This document shows positions 16,596-24,750 of a stretch of 58,668 bases of DNA, in pieces. The position numbers and the translations under genes are program-made. How positions within the stretch are numbered: the first letter of the stretch is position 1; the number at the start of each line of letters is the position of its first letter. The notes below the pieces were generated by a model that had not been told where the DNA came from, searched no databases, and saw only the letters and a program-made list of their open reading frames with translations. Source of the stretch: Clostridiales bacterium (lineage in GTDB: Bacteria; Acidobacteriota; Aminicenantia; Aminicenantales; UBA8522); contig JARYMI010000019.1 of the NCBI GenBank assembly GCA_029907205.1, forward strand, positions 1 through 58,668. The letters are read 5' to 3'.

Positions 16596-17804
16596 ATGAG
16601 CACCAGGTTAGCTCTCAGAATATGTTCCTTCTTTTTCTTCTCCGTTGCTGTCGCCTCCCTGTGCTCTCTGTCTCAACAGAAGGCGGAGCAAAACACGAAC
16701 ATTTTCGTCAAGCCAAGCCCGGAATTGATCGAGGAGAGCCTGATGGCTTTGATCAATGAGGAGCGAGAGAAACATGGCCTTTCCAGGCTTCGCACGTCCC
16801 CAGCGCTGACTTCGCTGGCCCGGAAACATAGCCACGACATGGCTACTCAAGACCGGCTATCGCACCGGTCCTCGTCTGGAGAGTCCTATCTGGACCGCCT
16901 TGTTGGGGAGGGTTTCTTTTTCGGCCGAATGGGCGAGAACGTGGCCCGGAGTGAAACGTTTGTTCCCGGATGGATTCACCAATCTTTGATGGATAGCCCG
17001 GAGCACAGGGGCAACATCCTTGACCGTGCTTTTGATGAAGTGGGGATTGGCGTTGTTGACCAGGGCAAGGCCTGTTATTTTATCACCCAGGATTTTATCC
17101 AGAGCCTGGAAATAATGCCTGTCGCAGAAGCCAGGAAGGTCATCGTTTCCAAAATTCAAGACATCCGCCAGGCATACATGCTTCCCCCGCTTATCATTCA
17201 AGAAAGCACGAACCAGATGGCTCAGCTCTTTGCCGATGCCCGGGTACAAGGTCAGCCTCCCCCGCCCTTTCCTAAAGAGCTGGGAGAAACGCACGTCGTC
17301 TACATGATAATGCCATTTTTAGATAATTTCAGTCAATGTGAAGACTATCTAGGCCAGTCGAAGTATGGAGAAGCAGGCGTTGGCGTTGAATTCAACCGGG
17401 CCGCGTCCAATCCGGGCGGAGCCTATTTCGTGGCCTTGATGTTTTTGCCTTCGCCCCCTCCTAAGTCCCTGTCGCCAGAATTTCAGACGGGTATCGTCCT
17501 CGAAGCGCTGAATAAAATCAGGCTTGAGTCCGGCCTTAAAAGCCTCAGGCTGGAGGAGAAGCTTTCCAGGGAAGCGCAGAAAATTGGTGTTGCTCTTTTA
17601 GCCCGCCAAAACCCTCCGCCGCTCTTAACAGACCATCCCTTTAGAGTTTTGTTCTACTACTCCCAAGAATTGGATTTTATCCCCCAAGGATTCCAGCCGG
17701 AGATCATAGCTCCTGCTTTTAATAAAGTGGGTCTCTCCGTCATCTTCGTCAAAACAGCCAGGTTTTTGAGGGGAGCCTATCTCGTTACCATCGTTCTCGA
17801 GTAG
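16596..17804 (+). CDS. Secreted CAP-domain (SCP/PR1-like) protein
   Basis: 402 residues with a signal peptide (ICSFFFFSVAVASLCSLS). Residues 45-165 form a CAP domain of the bacterial YkwD type: LINEEREKHGLSRLRTSPAL, LARKHSHDMA, HRSSSGESYLDR, GENVARSE, SPEHRGNILDRAFDEVGIGV. The C-terminal half (about 170-402) contains a second diverged copy (VLEALNKIRLESGLKSLRLE, with FNKVGLSVIF at its end). Bacterial CAP proteins have been linked to the envelope and to lipid or peptidoglycan binding, but their biochemistry is mostly unknown. Confidence 0.82.
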   Translation: MSTRLALRICSFFFFSVAVASLCSLSQQKAEQNTNIFVKPSPELIEESLMALINEEREKHGLSRLRTSPALTSLARKHSHDMATQDRLSHRSSSGESYLDRLVGEGFFFGRMGENVARSETFVPGWIHQSLMDSPEHRGNILDRAFDEVGIGVVDQGKACYFITQDFIQSLEIMPVAEARKVIVSKIQDIRQAYMLPPLIIQESTNQMAQLFADARVQGQPPPPFPKELGETHVVYMIMPFLDNFSQCEDYLGQSKYGEAGVGVEFNRAASNPGGAYFVALMFLPSPPPKSLSPEFQTGIVLEALNKIRLESGLKSLRLEEKLSREAQKIGVALLARQNPPPLLTDHPFRVLFYYSQELDFIPQGFQPEIIAPAFNKVGLSVIFVKTARFLRGAYLVTIVLE

Positions 17805-17853
17805 AGCTGGTCATGGGTGATAGCTCAAGCTGGCTAACATCAAAGAAGTCAAG

Positions 17854-17882
17854 TTGACATTAGAGAAGAATTGTTGTAATAA
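17854..17882 (+). promoter_or_regulatory. Sigma-70-type promoter before the asparagine synthetase gene
   Basis: TTGACA (17854-17859), a 17-base spacer and TAATAA (17877-17882). It would give a leader of about 180 bases to the gene at 18073, including the 17991-18012 hairpin. Confidence 0.5.
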
Positions 17883-17990
17883 AAAACTGAATATGTGGAA
17901 GAAAAGCAGAGCGTTGCGTGGGCGGCCTGAACAGAGGGCTTCTCTTTATTCTTCCTTTCCACCCTTTTTGTTGAACACCAATAACAATAA

Positions 17991-18012
17991 CGTCCCCTTT
18001 TAGAAGGGGACG
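17991..18012. terminator. Strong hairpin in the leader of the asparagine synthetase gene
   Basis: CGTCCCCTT, loop TTAG, AAGGGGACG: a perfect nine-base stem. No U-run follows on the plus strand, so it is more likely a structured leader element, or a pausing site, than a classic terminator. Confidence 0.35.
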
Positions 18013-18072
18013 CCTGCCTATTTTCCAGCCATAACTTTTTCTCGATGAATAAGTTTTGCAAGGAGAAAAACC

Positions 18073-18999
18073 ATGTTTGACGTCGATAGATATCTGAGTG
18101 TCTTGCGGTCAGAAAAATTGAAGCGGGCTGTCAACATCCAGAATGAGATCATCCAGAGTTCGCGCGATTTCCTGAGGCAGCAGGGGTTTGTGGAAATCCT
18201 TCCCGTGATCATCTCTCCGATAACTGACCCTTTAACGGACTACCGAATCAGGGGCGAGATAGAATGTTACGGCTTCACATACCAGATCACCAAGAGCATG
18301 ATCTTCCACAAGCAGATTTCGCTCCATTCTCTTGCGCGGATTTTCTCTTTTTCTCCTAATATCCGGATCGAGCCAAGCGAACGCCAGGAAAGCGGAAAGC
18401 ACCTCGTTGAATTTGTCCAGCTCGACCTGGAAGTGAGAGACGCCAGCCGGGAAGACGTCGTCAAGCTCGGCGAAGAGCTCTTGATCTTTGTTCTGGAACA
18501 CATAAAGGCTGATTGCCGTGAGGACCTTGAATTTTTCAAGCGCGATCTAAAAATCCCGAAAGCCCCATTTCCTTCTCTCTCTCATGAAGAAGCCCTCCAG
18601 GCCTTCGGAAAGGACTACGAAGCCCCGCTTTCCCGGCGCCTCGAAGAGCCGCTCTGGCTTCTCGATTTTCCGATGGATGAGAGAGAATTCTATGACCGGG
18701 AATATCCTGACAGGGCGGGGATTCTCAAAGATATGGACTTGATTTATCCTGAGGGCTACGGAGAGGCCCTCTCAGGCGGAGAGAGAGAGTTCGAGCCCGA
18801 AAAGATTAAGAAACGCATCGAGCTCAAGGGAATCGACCTGAGGTCCTATGACATCTACCTCAAGTTTGCGGAAAAAGGGCTCTTTCCATCTGCCGGTTTT
18901 GGCATCGGGGTTGAAAGGCTGACCCGGTACATCTGCGGCCTCGAGCGGATAGAAGAGACAAGGCTCTTCGCCAAGCTGCCGGGCATCCTGGGCCTTTAG
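18073..18999 (+). CDS. Archaeal-type asparagine synthetase A (AsnRS-derived)
   Basis: 308 residues that form only the class II aminoacyl-tRNA synthetase core of the AspRS/AsnRS group: ITKSMIFHKQISL, motif 2 as RIEPSERQESGKHLVEFVQL, and motif 3 as GFGIGVERLTRYICG. The OB-fold anticodon-binding domain of true AsnRS is absent and the length fits the archaeal AsnRS-paralogue that makes asparagine from aspartate and ammonia (about 290-300 residues). It begins with a proper Shine-Dalgarno (AAGGAG). A role in charging tRNA is unlikely but not excluded. Confidence 0.75.
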   Translation: MFDVDRYLSVLRSEKLKRAVNIQNEIIQSSRDFLRQQGFVEILPVIISPITDPLTDYRIRGEIECYGFTYQITKSMIFHKQISLHSLARIFSFSPNIRIEPSERQESGKHLVEFVQLDLEVRDASREDVVKLGEELLIFVLEHIKADCREDLEFFKRDLKIPKAPFPSLSHEEALQAFGKDYEAPLSRRLEEPLWLLDFPMDEREFYDREYPDRAGILKDMDLIYPEGYGEALSGGEREFEPEKIKKRIELKGIDLRSYDIYLKFAEKGLFPSAGFGIGVERLTRYICGLERIEETRLFAKLPGILGL

Positions 19000-19006
19000 C
19001 ATGTTT

Positions 19007-20233
19007 TTAGCTGGCCAGACGGATGAGGGCGCGAAGCAGAAGGTTAGCGCCTTTTTCAAGGTCTCCCCAGTCGATCATCTCTTGCGGTGAGTGGCTGATT
19101 CCGTCGAGACAAGGGATAAAAATCATCCCGGAATCGGCGATCAAAGAAACGATCTGGGCATCGTGTCCTGCCCCGCTCGTCATCATCAGGAAGGGATATC
19201 CGAGCTTGCGGCATTCTTCCTGGAGGATTTCCGTAATTCGGGGCGGTATTTTAACCGGCTCGGTCTTATCGACCACACGGGAAAAGAAGGACAATCCCCG
19301 CGTCGAGGCGATATCTTCGGCCAGAGCCAGGAGCTCTTTCTCCAGAACCTCGAGAATTTCCGAGGAGGCGCTCCGGAAGTCAAGGGAAAAATCGACCTGG
19401 CCAGGGACCACGCTGAAAGAACCCGGCTGAACCGTCACTCTGCCTATGGTGATCATGCTGCCGTAATGGCGCGTGGCCACGAGCTGGGTCCCCTTGAGGG
19501 CAAAATCGGCCGTGGCCAAAAACGCATCATGCCGGAGTTCAAGAGGAGTCGTCCCGCTGTGGTCCGGCTTCCCGACAAAGGAGCACCAGCGATAGTTTTT
19601 GCCGGCTATTTTTTCGACAATTCCGATCGGAATACTTTCATTTTCGAGAACAGCGCCTTGCTCGATATGAAGCTCCAGGAAGGCTTCCACTTCGGGCCTT
19701 TCTTCCTTTGCCCTCAGGATGCTTTCCAGGGTGAACTCAGTTCCGGCCAGAATCTCCTGGAGCGGCCGGCCGAAGGACGTTATTCCACGCTCAAGCTCCT
19801 CCCTGTTGAGAAGGCCGGCGAAGGCCCGGCTGCCTAAGAAGTCCCCGACTAAGTTTCCCTCTTCATCGGTGAAAGAAACGAGCTCCAGAGGCTTAGCTAA
19901 TCGCAGCTTCTCCTCGTTGATCCTTCTCAGACATTCGAGTCCGGCCAGCACGCCCGCCGAGCCGTCGAACTTTCCTCCGTTAATAACAGTGTCAATATGG
20001 GAGCCGACGAGCACGGCCCGGCCCTCACCTCCGAGCCGGCCAAACATGTTTCCGGCGCCGTCCTGGCGGAAGCAGAGTCCCGCCTGACAGATTTTTTCTT
20101 TGAGCCACTCCCTCGCTTCCAGGTCCGACTTGCTGAAGGAGGGGCGGCTGATTCCACCCCTGGGATCCTGGCCAATTTGAGCCAGTTCCTCAATATCGGA
20201 TTTTAAGCGTTCGAGGTTGATCTTGATATCCAT
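19007..20233 (-). CDS. M20-family amidohydrolase (N-carbamoyl-amino-acid hydrolase/allantoate type)
   Basis: About 408 residues. Metal-binding motifs: GSHIDTVINGGKFDG (His and Asp), TDEEGNLVGDFLGSRAF (Glu-Glu) and LELHIEQGAVLE (His, Glu). PDHSGTTPLELRHDA is the dimerisation or substrate loop and SGAGHDAQ supplies the late His of this subfamily. It hydrolyses an N-carbamoyl or ureido amide bond; beta-ureidopropionase, carbamoylase and allantoate activities cannot be told apart. The ATG at 20233 was chosen; a TTG at 20245 is also in frame. It is 80 bases downstream of pdxJ in the same direction. Confidence 0.82.
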   Translation of the reverse strand: MDIKINLERLKSDIEELAQIGQDPRGGISRPSFSKSDLEAREWLKEKICQAGLCFRQDGAGNMFGRLGGEGRAVLVGSHIDTVINGGKFDGSAGVLAGLECLRRINEEKLRLAKPLELVSFTDEEGNLVGDFLGSRAFAGLLNREELERGITSFGRPLQEILAGTEFTLESILRAKEERPEVEAFLELHIEQGAVLENESIPIGIVEKIAGKNYRWCSFVGKPDHSGTTPLELRHDAFLATADFALKGTQLVATRHYGSMITIGRVTVQPGSFSVVPGQVDFSLDFRSASSEILEVLEKELLALAEDIASTRGLSFFSRVVDKTEPVKIPPRITEILQEECRKLGYPFLMMTSGAGHDAQIVSLIADSGMIFIPCLDGISHSPQEMIDWGDLEKGANLLLRALIRLAS

Positions 20234-20284
20234 AGGCTGTGTCAAGCTATTATAAACGCAATAAATTTCGTTACATCAGCCCCG

Positions 20285-20308
20285 CCCTTCCCCCCTCAAG
20301 GGGGAGGG
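20285..20308 (-). terminator. GC-rich hairpin between pdxJ and its upstream neighbour
   Basis: A CCCTTCCCCC arm pairs with GGGGGAGGG around a TCAA loop. It lies in the gap between two minus-strand genes. There is no long U-run, so termination is possible but not certain. Confidence 0.4.
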
Positions 20309-20325
20309 TGAAGAGGAGGGGCGTG

Positions 20326-21039
20326 TCATAACAATAGCAAAGCATTCATCTCCCTGACTGCTTGGACGACGCCGACAACAGCTGCCCTGGCCACAATAGA
20401 GAAACCGATGCTGAGCTCTGAAATCTCGGGGATGGCGACAATGGCCTGGACATTCCGGTAATCCAGCCCGTGACCGGCGTGAACCTCAAGGCCAAGCTTT
20501 TTTCCGAAAGCGGCCGCCTTTTTAACCTGCTGGAGCGCTTTTTCTTGCTGTGGGCCAGGCTTGAGCTCAGCGTATTTTCCTGTGTTAATCTCGATGAGGT
20601 CTGCGCCGAGTTCACCACAGGTTTTGACCTGTTTGAGGTCAGGGTCGACAAAAATGCTGACCTTGATCCCGGCCTTTTGAAGAGTCCGGATAAAGGACGC
20701 CAGATGCTTGCGGCCGGCGACAACGTTCAACCCACCCTCGGTCGTCAGTTCTTCGCGGCGTTCGGGAACAAGTGAGACAACGTCGGGCTTAATCTGCAGC
20801 GCGATTTTTTTCATCTCCTCGGTGGCCGCCATCTCCAGGTTGAGCTTGGTTTTGACAACCTGGCGGAGCAGCCTCAGGTCCCGCTCCTGGATATGGCGCC
20901 TGTCTCCTCGCAGATGAATGACAATGCCCTCTGCTCCTGCTTGTTCGGCCAGCAGAGCGACAAGCACTGGGTCGGGTTCGTCGCTTAGGCGTGCCTGGCG
21001 CAGCGTGGCGAAATGATCGACATTGACCGCCAACCTCAT
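20326..21039 (-). CDS. pdxJ: Pyridoxine 5'-phosphate synthase PdxJ
   Basis: 237 residues. Condenses deoxyxylulose 5-phosphate with 3-amino-2-oxopropyl phosphate to form pyridoxine 5'-phosphate. MRLAVNVDHFATLRQAR is the invariant N-terminus; IVIHLRGDRRHIQERDL, VSLVPERREELTTEGGL, LIEINTGKYA and EVHAGHGLDYRN are all family motifs. The start at 21039 has AAGGAG upstream. It is the last gene of the ftsH operon, one base after the glmM stop. The vitamin B6 link to the PLP enzymes in this window is only circumstantial. Confidence 0.95.
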   Translation of the reverse strand: MRLAVNVDHFATLRQARLSDEPDPVLVALLAEQAGAEGIVIHLRGDRRHIQERDLRLLRQVVKTKLNLEMAATEEMKKIALQIKPDVVSLVPERREELTTEGGLNVVAGRKHLASFIRTLQKAGIKVSIFVDPDLKQVKTCGELGADLIEINTGKYAELKPGPQQEKALQQVKKAAAFGKKLGLEVHAGHGLDYRNVQAIVAIPEISELSIGFSIVARAAVVGVVQAVREMNALLLL

Positions 21040-21040
21040 T

Positions 21041-22387
21041 TTATTCTCCTTCTCCCAAATATTTGGCGATTGTCTCGGCCATGCGTCTGGCGAGGGCTTC
21101 AACCTGGGCTTTCTCTTTGGCTTCCACCATCACCCTGGCCAAAGGCTCGGTCCCCGAGTAACGGACATCCAGACGCCCTCGTCCGGCGAGCTCATTCTTG
21201 ATCTCATCCATAACCTCGATGATCTCGGGGAAGCGGCTGAAATCTGTTTTTTCCCTGACCCGGACGTTCAGAAGGACTTGCGGGAATTCCCTGAATCCTG
21301 ACGTGAGCTCTGACAGCGATGCCCTCCGGGAAAGCATGGCTTCGAGCATCTTAAGGCTGGTCAGGATGCCGTCCCCAGTCGGGCAATCGTCCAGAAAAAT
21401 CGTGTGTCCGGATTGCTCTCCGCCCAAGTTTGACCCGAGCTCCAGCATTTTTTCTAACACATACTTGTCGCCGACTTTCGTTCTGATGAGCTCAAGCCCC
21501 ATGGCCTGAAGCCCCTGTTCCAGGCCAAGGTTGCTCATGGTCGTGGCCACGACCTTTCTTGATTTGAGCTCGCCCTTCTCCTTCATGTGATAGGCCTGGA
21601 CAAAAAGAGTGTGATCGCCGTTGAGAATTCGGCCTTTTTCATCCACCCAGATCGCCCGGTCAGCGTCGCCGTCGTATGCAACGCCGATGTCTGCTCCTTC
21701 TTCCATGACCTTTCGGGCGAGGCTTTCAGGATGGAGAGAGCCGCAACGAAGGTTGATGTTTTTTCCATCCGGGGTGTTGTGGATGGCAATGACCTTGAAC
21801 CCAAGTTCTTTAAAAACCTCGGGTGCGATCGCTGAGCTGGCGCCGTTGGAGCAGTCCACGACCATGCTGAGGTCTATTGGATAGGAGAGGCCTTTCAGTT
21901 GTCTCTTGAGGAAGTTCTCGTAATCTTTGATTAGCTCTGGCTCGGGAGAAATGGTCAGGCTGCTTGCCTGTGGGGTGTTCTTTCCGCTGGCCATGGCCAT
22001 TTCAAGTTTAGCTTCCCATTCATCAGAAATTTTAAGACCCTCGGGGGAAAAGATCTTGATTCCGTTGTCCCTGTAAGGATTATGAGACGCGGAGATAACG
22101 ATTCCGGCCGAAAAACTGTGCTTTCTCGTCAGGAAGGAGACAGCAGACGTCGGGATGACTCCGCTGGAAACAGCCTCGCCGCCTCCAGCCTGGATACCCT
22201 GAAAAAGAATTTCTTCGATCCAGGAGCCTGATTCCCTGGTGTCGCGGCCGATGAGGACTCGGGTTTTGAGCCCCTCTTGCTGCAACAGCTCGACCAACAC
22301 GTTGGCCAGGGTAAAGATGGTTTTCTTGTCAAGCGGATATTCACCCGCCACAGCCCGTATCCCATCCGTCCCGAAGAGCTTTTTCAT
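21041..22387 (-). CDS. glmM: Phosphoglucosamine mutase GlmM
   Basis: 448 residues. Converts glucosamine-6-P to glucosamine-1-P for UDP-GlcNAc. The start KKLFGTDGIRAVAGEYPL and the phosphoserine loop ISASHNPYRDNGIK are diagnostic; AYDGDADRAIWVDEKG binds the metal, and RYSGTEPLARVMVE is the phosphate-binding loop. It overlaps cdaR by four bases (ATGA). The cdaA-cdaR-glmM order is the same as in Firmicutes, where the three products interact. Confidence 0.96.
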   Translation of the reverse strand: MKKLFGTDGIRAVAGEYPLDKKTIFTLANVLVELLQQEGLKTRVLIGRDTRESGSWIEEILFQGIQAGGGEAVSSGVIPTSAVSFLTRKHSFSAGIVISASHNPYRDNGIKIFSPEGLKISDEWEAKLEMAMASGKNTPQASSLTISPEPELIKDYENFLKRQLKGLSYPIDLSMVVDCSNGASSAIAPEVFKELGFKVIAIHNTPDGKNINLRCGSLHPESLARKVMEEGADIGVAYDGDADRAIWVDEKGRILNGDHTLFVQAYHMKEKGELKSRKVVATTMSNLGLEQGLQAMGLELIRTKVGDKYVLEKMLELGSNLGGEQSGHTIFLDDCPTGDGILTSLKMLEAMLSRRASLSELTSGFREFPQVLLNVRVREKTDFSRFPEIIEVMDEIKNELAGRGRLDVRYSGTEPLARVMVEAKEKAQVEALARRMAETIAKYLGEGE

Positions 22388-23085
22388 TTTTTCTTCTTGA
22401 CTTCAGGACTCGCCGGAAGCTTCTCTTCTTGAACGAGGATTCTGACCCGGACTTTGCTTACTGGCGTGGCAAGCCTCAAGTCAGGCTTGGGAAGGATCAG
22501 GTCGGCCTCGACCTCGGTCGATTGTTCAAGCTCCGAAACGTTCACCGGGCTTGTCGTGACTTTGTCCTTTTCCCGGACCTTGCTCTCGGGGCCTTTGACC
22601 AGGACACGCCCTGGCAGAACTTCGATCTTAGCCACCCCGTAGCCCTCTTTGACCTTCCCGATGATGTTAGGGGCAATATCGAGCCAGGCTTCTTCAGTCC
22701 TTTCGAGCTTAAGCTTGACCTTGTTCGGGGTGATCCTGACCACCTCGGCCCCGGGCGGAATGGAGATCATGGTCTCGTTAAGAGGGTATTCTTGTTGAAA
22801 AACTGTGGCCTTCTCCAGGTTAAGCTTGGCATAGACGTTGGCTGAGCTGATTTCGTTGATCAGCCTGTTGGGAGCCCTGATGGTCACGTCTACGCTGGCC
22901 TCCGGCTTTTCCACAAGCTCCATATTGGGCGGAATATTGCGTGATTCCAGGGGGATGGTCAGCGTTTTTTCTGAAAAAATCTTCTCCTCGGGGATGAGAG
23001 AAATCCAGAGCAAAAAAGCCAGAATAAGTGAGAGCAGCTTGAGCTCCCAGTTCCTGAAGAACAGGGTGCGGACGAATTTTTTCAT
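22384..23085 (-). CDS. cdaR: CdaR/YbbR-domain regulator of diadenylate cyclase
   Basis: 233 residues with one N-terminal membrane helix (LLSLILAFLLWISLIP) and YbbR-type repeats outside the membrane (TIPLESRNIPPNMELVEKP, VTIRAPNRLINEI, GYGVAKIEVLPGRVLVKGPE). In known systems CdaR adjusts the activity of the membrane cyclase CdaA. It lies directly between cdaA and glmM, with the glmM start overlapping its stop. Confidence 0.88.
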   Translation of the reverse strand: MKKFVRTLFFRNWELKLLSLILAFLLWISLIPEEKIFSEKTLTIPLESRNIPPNMELVEKPEASVDVTIRAPNRLINEISSANVYAKLNLEKATVFQQEYPLNETMISIPPGAEVVRITPNKVKLKLERTEEAWLDIAPNIIGKVKEGYGVAKIEVLPGRVLVKGPESKVREKDKVTTSPVNVSELEQSTEVEADLILPKPDLRLATPVSKVRVRILVQEEKLPASPEVKKKK

Positions 23086-23096
23086 ATTTCTAATCT

Positions 23097-23864
23097 CTAT
23101 TCCAGGTAGCGAAGCATCATGTCTTTGAGCTGGTCTTTGTCCTGGATTCTGACGAGATGTCCTTTGGTGGCTAAGGAGATGGCACCGGTCTCTTCAGAGA
23201 CAACGATGACCGCTCCGTCGGTCTCCTGAGAAAGCCCGATGGCCGCAAGATGCCTGGTTCTGGCCAGAAACTCCTCTCCCAGGTTGTGCGAAGCGGGAAG
23301 GGGGAGAAGGCAACCAGCGGCCAGGATTTTGTTCCCCTGGACAATGGCAGCACCATCGTGGAGAGGGGAGTGGGGGAAAAAGATGTTCACCAGCAGGTCT
23401 TTGGAGAGGACTGCGTCCAGTTTCGTGCCCCGGTCGGCATACGCTTTGAGAGAGATTTCCTTCTCCACAGCGATGAGAGCTCCAATTTTTTTCTTAGAGA
23501 GGTATTCGACAGCCAGAAAAAGATCGGCTAACTTCTCCTCCAGTGAGCGCAGCGCGAAAGGCCTGCGGAAAGACCGGGACCCGAGCCCGGTCAGAAACCG
23601 CCGGATCTCGCCCTGGAAGAGGACGATGATGGCGATAATCAAGTAAGTGGCGAAGCTCTTGATCAGCCGGTGCGAGACGACCAGCCTGCCCCATTGCGTG
23701 AGCAGGTAGAAAAGCCCGATGATGGCGATGCCGATAGCCATCTGGTAGGCGCGGGTGTCCTTGATCAAACGAAGGAACGAATAAAGGATGAAGGTGACGA
23801 GAAGGATGTCTAAGATGTCCACGATCGTGATGCGGGACAGGGCGGTCACAAGATCAGTGAACAT
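23097..23864 (-). CDS. cdaA: Membrane diadenylate cyclase CdaA (c-di-AMP synthase)
   Basis: 255 residues: three N-terminal membrane helices (DILDILLVTFILYSFLRL, AIGIAIIGLFYLLTQWG, FATYLIIAIIVLFQGEIRRF), then the DAC domain with LHDGAAIVQ (DGA motif) and ARTRHLAAIG (RHR-type motif), the residues for ATP binding and catalysis. It makes the second messenger c-di-AMP from two ATP. It overlaps folP by 11 bases and precedes cdaR. No known c-di-AMP target gene is in the window. Confidence 0.94.
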   Translation of the reverse strand: MFTDLVTALSRITIVDILDILLVTFILYSFLRLIKDTRAYQMAIGIAIIGLFYLLTQWGRLVVSHRLIKSFATYLIIAIIVLFQGEIRRFLTGLGSRSFRRPFALRSLEEKLADLFLAVEYLSKKKIGALIAVEKEISLKAYADRGTKLDAVLSKDLLVNIFFPHSPLHDGAAIVQGNKILAAGCLLPLPASHNLGEEFLARTRHLAAIGLSQETDGAVIVVSEETGAISLATKGHLVRIQDKDQLKDMMLRYLE

Positions 23865-24747
23865 ACGGCTTCTGACTTCCTTTCAGCGGCAGAAATTCTC
23901 TTTTTTGTTCGAGGATGGCTTCCGCCACAGCCACGGCCCTTTTGACGGCCTTGATATCATGGACGCGCAGCAGCGAGGCTCCACGAAGGATGGCCATCAC
24001 GGCAGCGGCAATCGTGCCTTCAAGCCTGTCCGGTGGGTCCAGGTTGAGGATTTTCCCGATGAACGACTTGCGGGAGATTCCGGCCATGACGGGCCGGCCG
24101 AACTCGGTGAGAGCATCGAGGTTATTAAGAAGCGCCAGGTTGTCTTCAAGCCTCTTGCCGAACCCTATTCCCGGGTCAACGATGAGCCTTTCTCTCGCGA
24201 TGCCGAACGCCTCTGCAGCTTCCATCCTTTCTTGAAGGAAGGCCTTGACTTCCGCCAGAACATCCTCGTAATAGGGGTTGATCTGCATGGTTTTGGGAGT
24301 TCCCTTCATGTGCATGAGGATGAGGCCCGAACCGCTTCCGGACACAAGAGGGAGCATTCGCGAATCGAACCGGCCGGCACTGATGTCATTGACGATCGAG
24401 GCGCCGGCGGCGATGGCCGCTTCGGCCACTTCTGCCTTGGTCGTGTCGATCGAGATCAAAGCCCCTGTTTTTTCCCTCAGGGCCGAGATCACGGGCAAAA
24501 CCCTTTTTCTCTCTTCGTCGGCCGGGACAGGCTCTGAGCCTGGCTTTGTGCTTTCTCCTCCGACATCGATGATGTCCGCTCCCTCGGCGGCCAAGACCAA
24601 ACCCCTCTCTATTGCCCGGGCAGGGTCAAAATAAAATCCGCCGTCGTAGAAAGAATTAGGAGTGACGTTGATGACACCCATGAGCCAGGTTCTCTGGCCC
24701 AGGAGAAAGTTTTTGTCCTTAGCTTGAAATCGGTATGTCTCTCCCAA
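23854..24747 (-). CDS. folP: Dihydropteroate synthase FolP
   Basis: 297 residues. Joins p-aminobenzoate to 6-hydroxymethyl-dihydropterin diphosphate in folate synthesis. Signatures: LMGVINVTPNSFYDGG, IIDVGGESTKPGSEPV, ISIDTTKAEVAEAAIAAGA, IVDPGIGFGKRLEDN and the late RVHDIKAVKRAV. The start appears to be TTG at 24747, three bases after ftsH. It sits between ftsH and cdaA in one transcription unit, an arrangement seen in several bacterial phyla. Confidence 0.94.
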   Translation of the reverse strand: MGETYRFQAKDKNFLLGQRTWLMGVINVTPNSFYDGGFYFDPARAIERGLVLAAEGADIIDVGGESTKPGSEPVPADEERKRVLPVISALREKTGALISIDTTKAEVAEAAIAAGASIVNDISAGRFDSRMLPLVSGSGSGLILMHMKGTPKTMQINPYYEDVLAEVKAFLQERMEAAEAFGIARERLIVDPGIGFGKRLEDNLALLNNLDALTEFGRPVMAGISRKSFIGKILNLDPPDRLEGTIAAAVMAILRGASLLRVHDIKAVKRAVAVAEAILEQKREFLPLKGSQKPYVH

Positions 24748-24750
24748 CGT

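Noticed and set aside
17991..18012. T-box or amino-acid riboswitch in the asparagine synthetase leader
   Set aside because: Only one simple hairpin is visible; no specifier loop or T-box sequence is present.
20281..20320. CRISPR repeat or REP element
   Set aside because: A single C-rich/G-rich hairpin with no second copy seen in the window.
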